Positions 52,766 to 62,150 of a stretch of DNA of 64,000 nucleotides are shown here, in pieces. The translations under genes and the position numbers were made by a program. Position 1 is the first letter of the stretch. Every line of letters begins with the position of its first letter. Under the pieces are notes generated by a model that was not told where the DNA came from, did not search any database, and worked only from the letters and a program-made list of their open reading frames with translations. Source of the DNA: a candidate division KSB1 bacterium (lineage in GTDB: Bacteria; Zhuqueibacterota; Zhuqueibacteria; Zhuqueibacterales; Zhuqueibacteraceae); assembly GCA_034506255.1 (NCBI GenBank), contig JAPDPX010000014.1, positions 1 to 64,000 on the forward strand, read 5' to 3'.

Positions 52766-54244
52766 ATGCAACGCATCCAAATAGATCCCATCACCCGACT
52801 CGAAGGCCATGGGCAGATTGACATCTTCCTCGATGACCACGGCGAAGTTGCCGACTGTTTTTTCATCGTGCCCGAGCTGCGCGGGTTTGAAACATTCTGC
52901 GTCGGCCGGCCGGTGGAGGAAATGCCGCGCATTACCACGCGCATCTGCGGCGTGTGCAGTGAAGCGCATCACATGGCCGCCGCCAAGGCGTGCGACGCGG
53001 TGTATCATGTCGCGATCCCGCCGGCGGCGAAAAAGCTGCGCGAACTTTTGTACTCCGCTTTTTTCACCGGCGATCACGCCACGCATTTTTATATTCTCGG
53101 CGGGCCTGATTTCGTCATGGGCCCGGAGGCGCCGGTGACGGAAAGAAACATCATCGGCATGATCGGCAAACTCGGCGTCAACGTCGGCAGGAAAGTGATC
53201 GGCGCGCGCGCGGCGGCTCACGAGATTGTGAAAATTCTCGGCGGCAAAACCATTCACATGGTCAGCTCCCTGCCGGGGGGCGTCAGCAGGGGCGTGACAG
53301 TGGAGGAGCGGGATCGGATCGTGACTCTGGCCAATCAGCTTGTCGAGTTCGCCAAATTCACCCTCAAAATGCTCGATGACATCGTGCTCAAAAATCAGGC
53401 CTATGTCGATCTCATCCTCTCCGACACCTACACACACAAGCTGCACTCGATGGGAACGGTGGACGAGAACAATCACGTCAATTTTTACGACGGCAAAATT
53501 CGCGTGGTGGACTGTGACGGCAGGGAGATCGTCAAATATCATGGCAGCGAATATCTGCAGCACGTTGCCGAGCACGTGGAGCGGTGGTCATATTTGAAAT
53601 TTCCCTTTCTCAAAGCCAAAGGCTGGAAAGGCTTTGTGGAGGGCATGGACAGCGGTGTTTATCGCGCGACACCACTGGCGAGATTGAATGCCGCGGAGGG
53701 CATGGCCACGCCGCTGGCGCAGGCCGAGTATGAACGCTTTTACGAGACGTTGACCGGCGATCGCTCCGGCCGCACGCCGGTGCACCAAACGCTCGCCACG
53801 CACTGGGCGCGCGTCGTCGAGCTGGTCTATGCCGCCGAGCACACCCTGGAATTGGCCAAGGATGAAGAAATTCTCAGCCCCAACCTGCGCACGATTCCGA
53901 CGGCAACGCCCGACGAGGGTGTGGGCCAGGTTGAAGCGCCGCGCGGCACACTCACACATCATTACCTCACCGATGAGCGCGGCATTCTGCAAAAAGTCAA
54001 TCTCATTGTGGGCACCACCAACAACCATGCCGCCATCAGCATGGCCATTAAAAAAGCCGCGCAGGGATTGATCAAAAAAGGCGTGGAGATCACCGAAGGC
54101 CTGCTCAACAAAATCGAGATGGCTTTTCGCGCCTATGATCCCTGCTTCGCCTGCGCCACGCATTCGCTGCCCGGCCACATGCCGCTGCTCGTCCGGCTGC
54201 GCGCGTCGGACGGGACGATCCTGGCGGAAAAAAGTCGCGAGTAG
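52766..54244 (+). CDS. mvhA: Group 3c-type [NiFe]-hydrogenase large subunit (MvhA)
   Basis: 492 residues; oxidises H2. N-terminal QIDPITRLEGHGQIDIFL, the L1 Ni-binding motif RICGVCSEAHH near 62 and the L2 motif DPCFACATHSLPGH near 463 supply all four Ni-binding cysteines. After the L2 His-containing region a tail of about 20 residues remains, as expected for a precursor cut by the maturation protease encoded first in the operon. GAGG precedes ATG 52766. With MvhG, MvhD and HdrABC it forms a complete set for H2-dependent bifurcation. It is the last gene of the block. Confidence 0.95.
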   Translation: MQRIQIDPITRLEGHGQIDIFLDDHGEVADCFFIVPELRGFETFCVGRPVEEMPRITTRICGVCSEAHHMAAAKACDAVYHVAIPPAAKKLRELLYSAFFTGDHATHFYILGGPDFVMGPEAPVTERNIIGMIGKLGVNVGRKVIGARAAAHEIVKILGGKTIHMVSSLPGGVSRGVTVEERDRIVTLANQLVEFAKFTLKMLDDIVLKNQAYVDLILSDTYTHKLHSMGTVDENNHVNFYDGKIRVVDCDGREIVKYHGSEYLQHVAEHVERWSYLKFPFLKAKGWKGFVEGMDSGVYRATPLARLNAAEGMATPLAQAEYERFYETLTGDRSGRTPVHQTLATHWARVVELVYAAEHTLELAKDEEILSPNLRTIPTATPDEGVGQVEAPRGTLTHHYLTDERGILQKVNLIVGTTNNHAAISMAIKKAAQGLIKKGVEITEGLLNKIEMAFRAYDPCFACATHSLPGHMPLLVRLRASDGTILAEKSRE

Positions 54245-54663
54245 CAAATGGAAAACGGAGGGGGTGGCCCCAAATCACACTTCGCAGCCCGCCTGCAGTA
54301 ACTGGCTGCTCGCTTTGTCCCATACGTCCGGAATGGCCGTTTCCGTGCGCTGGTGTCTTTCTGCCGGACAACAGATCGGCTTTGCCGGCCGGTGAATTTT
54401 TTTGCGGGATGCCGGGCGCCGGGTGACCCTTGACACACAGCTCGTCGGTGACACGCAATGAGCAAAAAGGCTTGCTCGCGGCCCGCAGTCGTTGATGACA
54501 TTTCAAGCCCGGCATGGCCGGATTCGTTGGAAAGTCGCGCGCCGCCTGCTTGATCAGGCTGTTCGACTGTTGATTGAGCTTTTCCAGGCTTTTGGTGAAG
54601 GTGTCAGCGATGATGAAGTGCATGGGCCTCCATGCATTTTTCAGACGTCAGGGTGTTGGTTTC
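54245..54663. other. 419-bp region between convergent units with a toxin relic
   Basis: This separates the + strand hydrogenase block from the - strand defence operon. About half is a RelE-like relic (54420-54623, - strand); the rest shows no gene or strong terminator. Confidence 0.55.
54420..54623 (-). pseudogene. RelE/YoeB-like toxin fragment (N-terminal part only)
   Basis: The reverse strand encodes MHFIIADTFTKSLEKLN, then IKQAARDFPTNPAMPGLKCH and SKPFCSLRVTDELC. This matches the pattern of a RelE-family toxin or the toxin-like N-terminal domain of some UvrD helicases (FxIADTFxxSLxxL ... NPxxPGLxxHxL ... SxRVxxDLR). After about residue 63 the pattern is lost and the frame runs into unrelated sequence. 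No antitoxin gene is next to it. Judged a relic. Confidence 0.5.
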
Positions 54664-55083
54664 TCAGATGCGGCGAGTGCGAAGAGCATGGACAATTTGA
54701 TAACAGGGCCGTTTACTCCTCTTTTCGATCTCGTGTTCCCAGACTCGGATAACCTTCCAGCCCTTTTGACGCAATATGCGATTGACCCTGCGGTCGCGCG
54801 CCTTGTTCGAATCCAGCTTCCTTTTCCAAAACGCGCGGTTGTTGCGCGGCATGTTGCAATGCTTGGGGCAACCATGCCAGAAACAACCATCCACGAATAC
54901 AACGACCCGCTGCTGCGGAAAGGTGAAGTCCGGTTTTCCGAACAGCGGATAATTCCTGCGCCAGCCGGTGATCTTGTGTTTGCGAAACAATTTGATCATT
55001 GCCAGCTCGGTTTCCTTGTTGCCGCTCGAGCGAATGCGTGACATCACCTCTGAACGCTTGGCTTTGGTGAAAACGTCGGCCAT
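54664..55083 (-). CDS. vsr: Very short patch repair (Vsr) endonuclease
   Basis: 139 residues, full length for Vsr. Landmarks: AKRSEVMSRIRSSGNKETE, the catalytic-core Asp in GKPDFTFPQQRVVVFVDGCFWHGCP, CNMPRNNRAFWKRKLDSN and WKVIRVWEHEI. Vsr nicks T:G mismatches made when 5-methylcytosine deaminates, and normally travels with a cytosine methylase. Here it is 4 bp after drmB and appears to be the last gene of the DISARM-like operon, so a cytosine methylase of the drmMII type is expected nearby but is not in the window. Confidence 0.95.
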   Translation of the reverse strand: MADVFTKAKRSEVMSRIRSSGNKETELAMIKLFRKHKITGWRRNYPLFGKPDFTFPQQRVVVFVDGCFWHGCPKHCNMPRNNRAFWKRKLDSNKARDRRVNRILRQKGWKVIRVWEHEIEKRSKRPCYQIVHALRTRRI

Positions 55084-55087
55084 GATC

Positions 55088-56953
55088 TCAGCTCAATTCG
55101 TGAAAAAAGCCAATCGAGGAATTTTGTGGCGTGCCAACCAGCATGGCGCGATCCAACAGGCGATTGCCCTCCTCACAGGAAGTTTCCGGCAACAGCGCGC
55201 AGCCATGACAGGCGGCAAGATTGGCGTTGTCCGCGCCCTGTCCCACACTCTCGATGCACACCGGATCGGATGAGCACCAACCGGCCTTGTGCAACGCCCG
55301 CAACAAAACCGTTTCGAAACGGCCGGGCTTTCCCTGCCGGACCAGCCCGCCCATCGTTCCCTCGGAATCTCCGGAAGCCGTGTAAATCAGAATACCCTGC
55401 ATTGGATGCGTTTGATCGGTGAAATCGCAATAAATTCTTTCCCGCAACGAGGCACTGCCATAACCGCAATCAAAACTCAACTGGTTGATGAGCACGTGCG
55501 CCAGGGTGTGCATCAAAACAAACTTGGGACGAATCGGGCGCACCTCCTGCTTACGGGTGCTGCGTCCCTGGTTGTAATAATGGTTCAATTGTTCGATGCG
55601 TTCGGAGATTTGATGATGAGAGTTTTGCCATCGCTCGAGCGCTGTTGCGTCGAGTTCGAGAAAGATGCCTTCGCCACGTACCACCATCGCCGGCAGCCAG
55701 TCAATCCCGGGATCGAGCTTGAGCGGCTGCATGCGCATACTGTCGAGCCGGCCATCCGGGGGAAGAAGGCGGGTGAATCCGGCGAGCGCGCGGGTTTCCC
55801 GCAATTTGTGAACAAGGCATATTTTCGAGAAAAAATGCCGAATCTCAGCGCGATATTTTTTGAGATCGGCAATCTCAATCAACAAATCAGTCTGCGCTCC
55901 GCCGCGGCCCGAGATCACCGCTTCATATTCCGTGTGACGGTATTCCTCCTCGCTTTGTGCCTGCACGGCGGAGGGAACGGGCATGCCGTCGAGTTTGCGC
56001 TGTGCCGCGATCAGTAAATCTTCCAGCTTCAAATTCAACATGCCAGCAACGACCTCACAACGCGTGCGATCAATCTTGCCATCGACCAAACCGGACGAGA
56101 GTTGAGACCAAATCCTTGGAATCTCCAGTGCCTTGATAATGTTTCGCTCGCTTTCCTCCGCCCACAACGGCAGATAGATCGAGCTGACCACATAAGGAAA
56201 ATAAACGTTTGAAGCGCCGCGCTGAACGACCCTGAGAAATTCTCCGCATTGTGGCGCCTTCTTCTCAAATTCACCGAGCCAGGGGCGCAAACCCCGGCAG
56301 TCATATCCCATGCGATGCAGCGCGCCACCTTTCTGTTCGTCAAAATCAAATACTCCACCCATGTTGCGCTTCAGACCGCACGAGCATTCAATGGTGATGC
56401 CGGTCAACGCCGCCGAGGAGCGCCCGGCGCGCGCCCGTAATTTGCAATCCGGTTTGGCAGACGCGTCGCGATGCACCCATTCCATGAACGGAAAATCCTC
56501 GACGTGGCCGCGATTGCAAACCGCCACAAAGCGCATGGGTATGAGAAATGGCCGCTTATTCTCGGGCTTGTCGGCGCAGGTTTGCTGTATATAACGCCTG
56601 CCGGCGCAGCGCTGTCGATTTCCAAACAGCGGCAGCAATTCCATGCCACCGCAATGATGGCAATAATGCCAGCGCGGAAATCTCACAAAGGGAATTTTTT
56701 GATTGGCGTGCCGTTCACCCATCACCGGGTCGCGAAAGTCGGGTGGCAGACGAAAGTGGCTCACGTCCAGTCTTGCCTGCAAACGCTCTTCAATGACTCC
56801 CCATCCGGAATCAGGCGGGCATTCCTCCTTCGCATACGGCCAGACATCCAGTCCGGCCGTCATCAACGATTCATCATTTGGGAAATCCACCATGGCGCCA
56901 ATGCCAAATGGAGTGATCAATTGGCCGCGCCTGATGGGTTTGATGGCGGGCAT
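55088..56953 (-). CDS. drmB: DISARM-type DrmB (DUF1998) protein
   Basis: 621 residues. It begins IRRGQLITPFGIGAMVDFPN, typical of DrmB. Zinc-binding-like Cys pairs appear in HYCHHCGGMELLPLF, IECSCGLKRNMGG and CHGCALLPETSCEEGN. The DUF1998-type core near the C-terminus has VLMHTLAHVLINQLSFDCGY and GILIYTASGDSEGTMGGLV. DrmB works with the DrmA helicase in blocking incoming unmethylated phage DNA. The genes are separated by 3 bp upstream and 4 bp downstream, so the operon is very compact. Confidence 0.88.
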   Translation of the reverse strand: MPAIKPIRRGQLITPFGIGAMVDFPNDESLMTAGLDVWPYAKEECPPDSGWGVIEERLQARLDVSHFRLPPDFRDPVMGERHANQKIPFVRFPRWHYCHHCGGMELLPLFGNRQRCAGRRYIQQTCADKPENKRPFLIPMRFVAVCNRGHVEDFPFMEWVHRDASAKPDCKLRARAGRSSAALTGITIECSCGLKRNMGGVFDFDEQKGGALHRMGYDCRGLRPWLGEFEKKAPQCGEFLRVVQRGASNVYFPYVVSSIYLPLWAEESERNIIKALEIPRIWSQLSSGLVDGKIDRTRCEVVAGMLNLKLEDLLIAAQRKLDGMPVPSAVQAQSEEEYRHTEYEAVISGRGGAQTDLLIEIADLKKYRAEIRHFFSKICLVHKLRETRALAGFTRLLPPDGRLDSMRMQPLKLDPGIDWLPAMVVRGEGIFLELDATALERWQNSHHQISERIEQLNHYYNQGRSTRKQEVRPIRPKFVLMHTLAHVLINQLSFDCGYGSASLRERIYCDFTDQTHPMQGILIYTASGDSEGTMGGLVRQGKPGRFETVLLRALHKAGWCSSDPVCIESVGQGADNANLAACHGCALLPETSCEEGNRLLDRAMLVGTPQNSSIGFFHELS

Positions 56954-56956
56954 CCT

Positions 56957-59900
56957 TCAATCCTCGTTGTAAATGTAATTCCTGACAACCCCTGCTTCAC
57001 AACCGGCATCCACGTTTCGCATTGAGCTGGGTGTTGGCAGGGAACGGCCGTCCCACTCCGTGCGTACTTGGGAGCCGCTGGGATACATCAGCGGCGTTTG
57101 ATCCAGCGGCGGGCCGAAATGCCCGTACAATGGCGGTGGAATGAGCCGCCAGTTGCCGACAACCTCCTCAAGTACCTTTTTAGTGGAATCGAATTCTTCC
57201 GGGTCAACCGCCTGCACTCTCTGCAAAATCAGCTTTTCAATTTCCTGAAAAAGCGCATCAGGCGGTGCGGGTTGAGGCCGCCGGCGCACCTCCTCATCAC
57301 CCCAATATCGCGCCAGCGTCACAATCTGGGCATGCAGGGCGCGCTCGAGCACCGGTATGGCAAACGGCGTGACGCTGGTCGGTTCCACCCAGCGATAAAA
57401 GCTTTGATGATAGGAGCGAAAATGCTCGTAGTGTGAACGATCACGCGGTTTGGCAACGTTGTAAACGGTGACCACCAAACCCGGCCCGGAGTCGCTGCGG
57501 CCAACCCGGCTGGTGGCCTGGATGTATTCCGAAGTGGTTTTGGGCTGACCAACAACAGTCATAAGCCCAAGGCGCGGTACATCCAGCCCCACCTGAATCA
57601 TATTGGTGGCAAGACAAACATCCACCACTCGTTCATTGCTTTCGCCGGTGTGCGGTTCGAACAACTGTTGCAGAGCTTCACTAATGCGGACGCTTTGAAT
57701 GCGGCTGGTGAGTTCGAGGTCACGATTGATAAAACGGCGGCGATCCGGTTCGTTGGAATCGGGCTCGGGCCTGCGGATGTTCAAACGATCCCAAACCGCG
57801 TTGAGGTATTCACGAATGTCCGCGCGAATCAACGTGGCAGCATGGCCCAACTCCCGAAGGCTGTTGAAGTAGGCCATCAAGGTCCAGTAAGGATCGAGTA
57901 ATGCCGGATCGCTGACCTCGCAACATTTCACTGCTTGCAGCAATGCCGCCATCACCCGAATTTGCGCGGTAACATGAGATGACAGCGCCGAGGCAAAAAC
58001 CCCGATGTACACTCTTCCCGGCACCTCGGTTTTTTCAATGGCGAAGAATGAATCACCGGCCCGTAATGCCTGTGGTGGAAACAAGGAAACTTCTCTGGCG
58101 TAGAGGGCGCGCACTTGTTCCTGCGCCCGGCAGATGGTGGCCGTGGAAGCAACAATCTTGGCCGGTATTTTCCTTCCGTCTGCGTCACGAGTGCAAAGCG
58201 CATCGAGCGTGCCTTCATAATGGCCAACCATGGAACCAAGCGCGCCGGAAATCAGATGCAGCTCATCCTGAATGATCAAATCCGGCGGCGAGATGGCGCC
58301 TGCGGTGTCCAGCCCAAACAGGCTGCGAGCTTCCGGATACCAGGGCAGCAACGCAAACTTGTCAACGGTGCCGATCACCAGAGTGGGCCGGTGTTGATAA
58401 ATGGCCTCGTCAATGACATGCACGGGGAGTCCGTCATTCCCGCTGAAATCGCAGTTCTGGTCTTCACAACAGAATTCAACGCGCCGGGGTGCCGCTTTGA
58501 GTTTGTAGCCCGGAGTTTTTGTGCCGCGTCCGGATTTCACCGGACCCATTTGCGCGCCACACCATGGACAGTTCAGCAGAATGAAGAGATTCTCGGGCTC
58601 TCCATTCAACAGCTTTTGCAGCGCCTTGACCGCGCTGCGGTCGCCCTCCGATTGTTTGTTGGGCGTCACTTCGCCGCCGACCCACAATCCGATGGATATG
58701 GGTGCGCTGCCGAGAATTTCCAGATGGGAGCGGCGAATCAGCTCGCAGGCGCAAATTAACGATGCGGCGCGCTGAAATTGCTGCGTCGTCAACAGCCGCA
58801 GGGTGTAGCGCATTAGAACGGTGGTGCCACAGTTGTCCGGATTTGTGATTCGCCGCCAAAACAGGGTAAACGCAGTCAAGCCCAGATAGGCCTCGGTTTT
58901 GCCACCGCCGGTGGGAAACCAGATGAGATCGACGATTTTGCGTTCATCGCAATCCGGTTGAGTCATGGCCCGCAGATTCATCAGGATGAACGCCAGTTGA
59001 AACGGCCGCCATTTGCCCCTGGTTGGTCCGGGGTTGCTCAAATCCGGAGGCTGGTACGACTTTTCGAGAACAAGCTCGCCGTCCCTGGCTTTCCATTCGC
59101 GTTTGTGATTCGCGGCAAGATCGTAATGCACCTGTTGCTGCAACATCGCCTGATTCATCCATGCGAAGGCCCTGCGGATTTTCGGCTGTTGAAGCAGCGA
59201 TACACCGGTTACAATGCGCTTGTGGCAGTCACGGCATTTTTGCAAATGTTTTTCAGCAGTGTTTTTAAGGTCTGTAGGAAAGGAGGGATTCCGGACTTCC
59301 TTCTCCCTGCTTTCGATCCAGGCAAGATATTCATCTGCGAGACGGCGGCAGAGCTGCAAGGCCTTGTCATCCTTCTCATCGGCGAGTTGCTGCATCGCCA
59401 GCTCCAGGCCCTCGATCTCGTTGGGAAGGATGGGTTTCACCTCATAAGTCGGCAGGGTTTCCGTCCAGATTCTGTTGGTTGTGGTCAATTCACCGTCCGG
59501 CCAGTTGGCGGCGCAGCCGTGCCCCACGGCAAACGTTTTCCGATGTCGATACAACAAGCGGAGCGAGGCTTCTTCCTCATCCTCGCTTTCTCCGATTCGC
59601 TCGGGATATTCCAGAAAGCAGGAGCCACCATCAGCATCCATCACCTCGAAGTGGCATTGGAAAAAGCAATTCTCATCCTTTGGCTTTCCGGTTTCGGAAG
59701 CATTGCGATTGATCAGGGTGAAGGTGATGATTCGCTCGCGATCGGTATTGGTGCCATGAACATGCAGGCGGCTGAACAAGTGGAATTCCAATTTTGATTC
59801 AGCACTTCCGGTTTCCAATTCATATTTTGCAACGACGGGCTTGTTAACCAGGAAAGGGGAGCAATCAATCAATTGCTCGCTTTCAATTTTGCTGCGCCAA

Positions 59901-60370
59901 TAGTGATCGAGAAAATTTCCTTTTGCGTCCTGTCTGCCAAGCCCTGAAACAGCCATTTTTTCGTAACGGCCCGCACTGACTTTGACTTTCAAAAATTTCG
60001 GCAAGAGCACCAGTGCACTCAGGCCCATGGCGCTGGGCAAATATTCATTTGCACGATTGACTTCCTGTTCGGGAAATTCATCGAGTTCTCCGCGTGCGCT
60101 GTTTGAGGATGTTTCCTCCTCCGGCTCATCCCCTTCGGCAGGAGCGCTTTCCGCCGCATTGACCTCCTCATCGGTTGCAACTTCCGCCTGCTGGACCTGT
60201 GCCTTCATGGGAAACAAAACCCCGGCGCTGTAACGAAGCCGGGGCGGATCCTGTGGCCGCAGGATTTCCTCGCGGTTGATCTGGATGGCCGGATATCCCG
60301 GATCCGGGCCGACAAGCTCACGGCGCAGAAATTCGACGATTTCCGCCCTGACTTCCGCAGGATTGTTCAT
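56957..60370 (-). CDS. drmA: DISARM-type DrmA helicase
   Basis: 1137 residues. A long N-terminal region (1-450) with an acidic linker (AAESAPAEGDEPEEETSS near 75) precedes a superfamily 2 helicase core. It has WFPTGGGKTEAYLGL (Walker A, near 485), DLIIQDELHLISGALGSMVG (DExH, near 700), ASTATICRAQEQ (motif III), then CLATNMIQVGLDVPRL and QATSRVGRSDSGPGL (motifs V-VI, near 930-955). Between motifs I and II lies a Cys-rich insert (NCPWCGAQMGP, CCEDQNCDFSGND). This matches DrmA. It overlaps the preceding helicase gene by 4 bp and ends 3 bp before drmB. Confidence 0.88.
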   Translation of the reverse strand: MNNPAEVRAEIVEFLRRELVGPDPGYPAIQINREEILRPQDPPRLRYSAGVLFPMKAQVQQAEVATDEEVNAAESAPAEGDEPEEETSSNSARGELDEFPEQEVNRANEYLPSAMGLSALVLLPKFLKVKVSAGRYEKMAVSGLGRQDAKGNFLDHYWRSKIESEQLIDCSPFLVNKPVVAKYELETGSAESKLEFHLFSRLHVHGTNTDRERIITFTLINRNASETGKPKDENCFFQCHFEVMDADGGSCFLEYPERIGESEDEEEASLRLLYRHRKTFAVGHGCAANWPDGELTTTNRIWTETLPTYEVKPILPNEIEGLELAMQQLADEKDDKALQLCRRLADEYLAWIESREKEVRNPSFPTDLKNTAEKHLQKCRDCHKRIVTGVSLLQQPKIRRAFAWMNQAMLQQQVHYDLAANHKREWKARDGELVLEKSYQPPDLSNPGPTRGKWRPFQLAFILMNLRAMTQPDCDERKIVDLIWFPTGGGKTEAYLGLTAFTLFWRRITNPDNCGTTVLMRYTLRLLTTQQFQRAASLICACELIRRSHLEILGSAPISIGLWVGGEVTPNKQSEGDRSAVKALQKLLNGEPENLFILLNCPWCGAQMGPVKSGRGTKTPGYKLKAAPRRVEFCCEDQNCDFSGNDGLPVHVIDEAIYQHRPTLVIGTVDKFALLPWYPEARSLFGLDTAGAISPPDLIIQDELHLISGALGSMVGHYEGTLDALCTRDADGRKIPAKIVASTATICRAQEQVRALYAREVSLFPPQALRAGDSFFAIEKTEVPGRVYIGVFASALSSHVTAQIRVMAALLQAVKCCEVSDPALLDPYWTLMAYFNSLRELGHAATLIRADIREYLNAVWDRLNIRRPEPDSNEPDRRRFINRDLELTSRIQSVRISEALQQLFEPHTGESNERVVDVCLATNMIQVGLDVPRLGLMTVVGQPKTTSEYIQATSRVGRSDSGPGLVVTVYNVAKPRDRSHYEHFRSYHQSFYRWVEPTSVTPFAIPVLERALHAQIVTLARYWGDEEVRRRPQPAPPDALFQEIEKLILQRVQAVDPEEFDSTKKVLEEVVGNWRLIPPPLYGHFGPPLDQTPLMYPSGSQVRTEWDGRSLPTPSSMRNVDAGCEAGVVRNYIYNED

Positions 60371-60903
60371 GGCGATTTACTCCAACCTTCCTCGAGTTTT
60401 CGTGCAACAGCCTGTTTAACGAATGGTTTCGTCTGCTCATGCAAAAGAACAATCAGGAGACTGCGCGCGCGTGACATTCCAACATACAAAAGTGATTGTG
60501 ATTCCCTGCCTTCAATGCGATCAACATCGCACAGAACGACCACCGGGCTCTCCATGCCCTTGAAAGCCTGAATGGTGGCAAACGAAATGATTGAAATGTG
60601 GGACCTTTCTGGTTTGACAGCGCCAACCTCCACCAAACGAAATTCCGACTCATCCACCAACTGGGAGGCACAGGAGTTTTCGAACCTCAATCTGGAAAGG
60701 ACCACGACTTCATCAGCTATTACACCATCCCGCAAAAGTCCTCGAAGAGTTGCACTCAAAACAGCAGCCTGTTCCCCGTCGGAATGGTAATAATGATAGT
60801 CAACCGCCGGCCCCTCGACTTGTCCCATGCGATATGGTGGGGATTCAAAACCTGAAAGCAGGGCGGTTTCCTCTCCAATGCGACGGGTATTGCGGCAATT
60901 CAA
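60367..60903 (-). CDS. NERD-UvrD helicase, C-terminal part (separated by a frameshift)
   Basis: 178 residues that carry only the C-terminal half of a UvrD-type helicase: NCRNTRRIGEETALL, VVVLSRLRFENSC, SFATIQAFKGMESPVVVLCD and LLYVGMSRARSLLIVLL (motif VI). The frame is open further upstream and reads TVKQFCRDYAKGSLRLNCRN before the first codon here, which would join well to the end of the preceding part. It is therefore the missing end of the gene at 60900-62147, not an independent gene. The stop overlaps the drmA start. Confidence 0.82.
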   Translation of the reverse strand: MNCRNTRRIGEETALLSGFESPPYRMGQVEGPAVDYHYYHSDGEQAAVLSATLRGLLRDGVIADEVVVLSRLRFENSCASQLVDESEFRLVEVGAVKPERSHISIISFATIQAFKGMESPVVVLCDVDRIEGRESQSLLYVGMSRARSLLIVLLHEQTKPFVKQAVARKLEEGWSKSP

Positions 60904-62147
60904 ACGCAGGCTTCCTTTCGCATAATCACGACAAAACTGTTTAACAGTTCTTTCAATTGTTCACGGGAGGAATTCTCAAAAATTGCCTGGCGTTGAAAAT
61001 CACCGAAGATCGCCCATCGTCCACCAGCGAGGCCACCTTTCAACCAGACATTGACCACCTCCAAAATACTTTGCTTCAACAAATCCTGTGCCTCATCAAT
61101 CACAATCACATCATACGGCTCATTCAGTTCCTCCAGGGCCAATTGCCCGTAAAATGGATAAATGTCATGAAACAGCTCGTCACCAGAATGTCCCTGTTCC
61201 TTCCCGGCAAATTCACCGGCAAACGATGAACGCAGGATGGTTTCACGCAAAAACTGATAGTATCGACCGCCCTTCAAAAAATTCTGCAATGCAGATTCTG
61301 CGATTCTGGCACGAAACCAATCGCCCAGTAATTTATTGTAGCAGAGCAACAAGGTGCGATGCCCGGCACGGGTTGATCTCCTGGCATATTCCAGCGCCAG
61401 CATGGTCTTGCCTGTTCCTGCGGCTCCCTCAAACAGGCAGCGTTCATTGTCAGCCAGAAGGTCCAGCGCCTCGTACTGCTCCTCGGTCAATTTTAAAAGC
61501 CGTTCTTCTGTTTCGTGCACCAAAGTTGACTTTGTGACTATTGCCTCGAAATCGGGACGCAGAAACTGGCGGATCGATCTTATGGTCGCGAGGCTGGGTT
61601 CCATAACGGAATCTGGAAGTCCCAGCTTCTTGCGCTGTTCCCTTGCCATGCGTTTCAGGGCAACGGATATGGGACGTTGCAAATCATTCTGGTCAATCGT
61701 CTCCCATGGCTCCCACTCCGGTGATTGCATGGTGAAACGGATGTCCGGGAAAATTACGCCGCAGCCGAAGACGGTGGTCACAGCCGGGTGGGCCGCGTCG
61801 AAATTTTTCTCAACGGCATTTTTTACTGCGAACATTCCTTCGCGAACTTGCATGAAAGGGCTGCGCTTCATCTGCTCAGTTTTGTCTTCACGACTGGTGG
61901 TTGTCCAAACGCCTTCGTGACACGCCACACGGCCACCCTTCACCTCCAGACAAAAAACACCGCCACCGGGGATGAGAACAATGAAGTCGATCTCACCATA
62001 GGGCTTGTGCCCGCGACGACTCAAGCCGAGGGAATGAATGACCGTCCAATCCCTCGTGTCTGGAACGTTGGCAAGCAATTCAAAAATCTTGCATTCGGCC
62101 GCGCTGACGGTTGATTCGCCCGGTTGTGCCGGAATCATTTTGGCCAT
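60900..62147 (-). CDS. NERD-domain UvrD-like helicase, N-terminal part (frameshifted)
   Basis: 415 residues. NERD nuclease-related domain at about 20-130: GEIDFIVLIPGGGVFCLEVKGG contains the expected D-x-x-x ... E-x-K core. Then comes superfamily 1 helicase domain 1: QYEALDLLADNERCLFEGAA and GTGKTMLALEYARR (Walker A, near 245), and DVIVIDEAQDLL (Walker B, near 345). The frame stops 14 residues after SREQLKE, whereas the -1 frame continues the family pattern into the 60367-60903 part. One missing base near 60935-60950 would explain it. It sits between drmE (3-bp gap) and drmA (4-bp overlap through its second part), so it belongs to the defence operon. Confidence 0.85.
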   Translation of the reverse strand: MAKMIPAQPGESTVSAAECKIFELLANVPDTRDWTVIHSLGLSRRGHKPYGEIDFIVLIPGGGVFCLEVKGGRVACHEGVWTTTSREDKTEQMKRSPFMQVREGMFAVKNAVEKNFDAAHPAVTTVFGCGVIFPDIRFTMQSPEWEPWETIDQNDLQRPISVALKRMAREQRKKLGLPDSVMEPSLATIRSIRQFLRPDFEAIVTKSTLVHETEERLLKLTEEQYEALDLLADNERCLFEGAAGTGKTMLALEYARRSTRAGHRTLLLCYNKLLGDWFRARIAESALQNFLKGGRYYQFLRETILRSSFAGEFAGKEQGHSGDELFHDIYPFYGQLALEELNEPYDVIVIDEAQDLLKQSILEVVNVWLKGGLAGGRWAIFGDFQRQAIFENSSREQLKELLNSFVVIMRKEACV

Positions 62148-62150
62148 GGG

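Noticed and set aside
60900..60960. Programmed -1 frameshifting in the helicase gene
   Set aside because: No canonical slippery heptamer (X XXY YYZ) is visible at the switch. Mutation or an assembly error is simpler.
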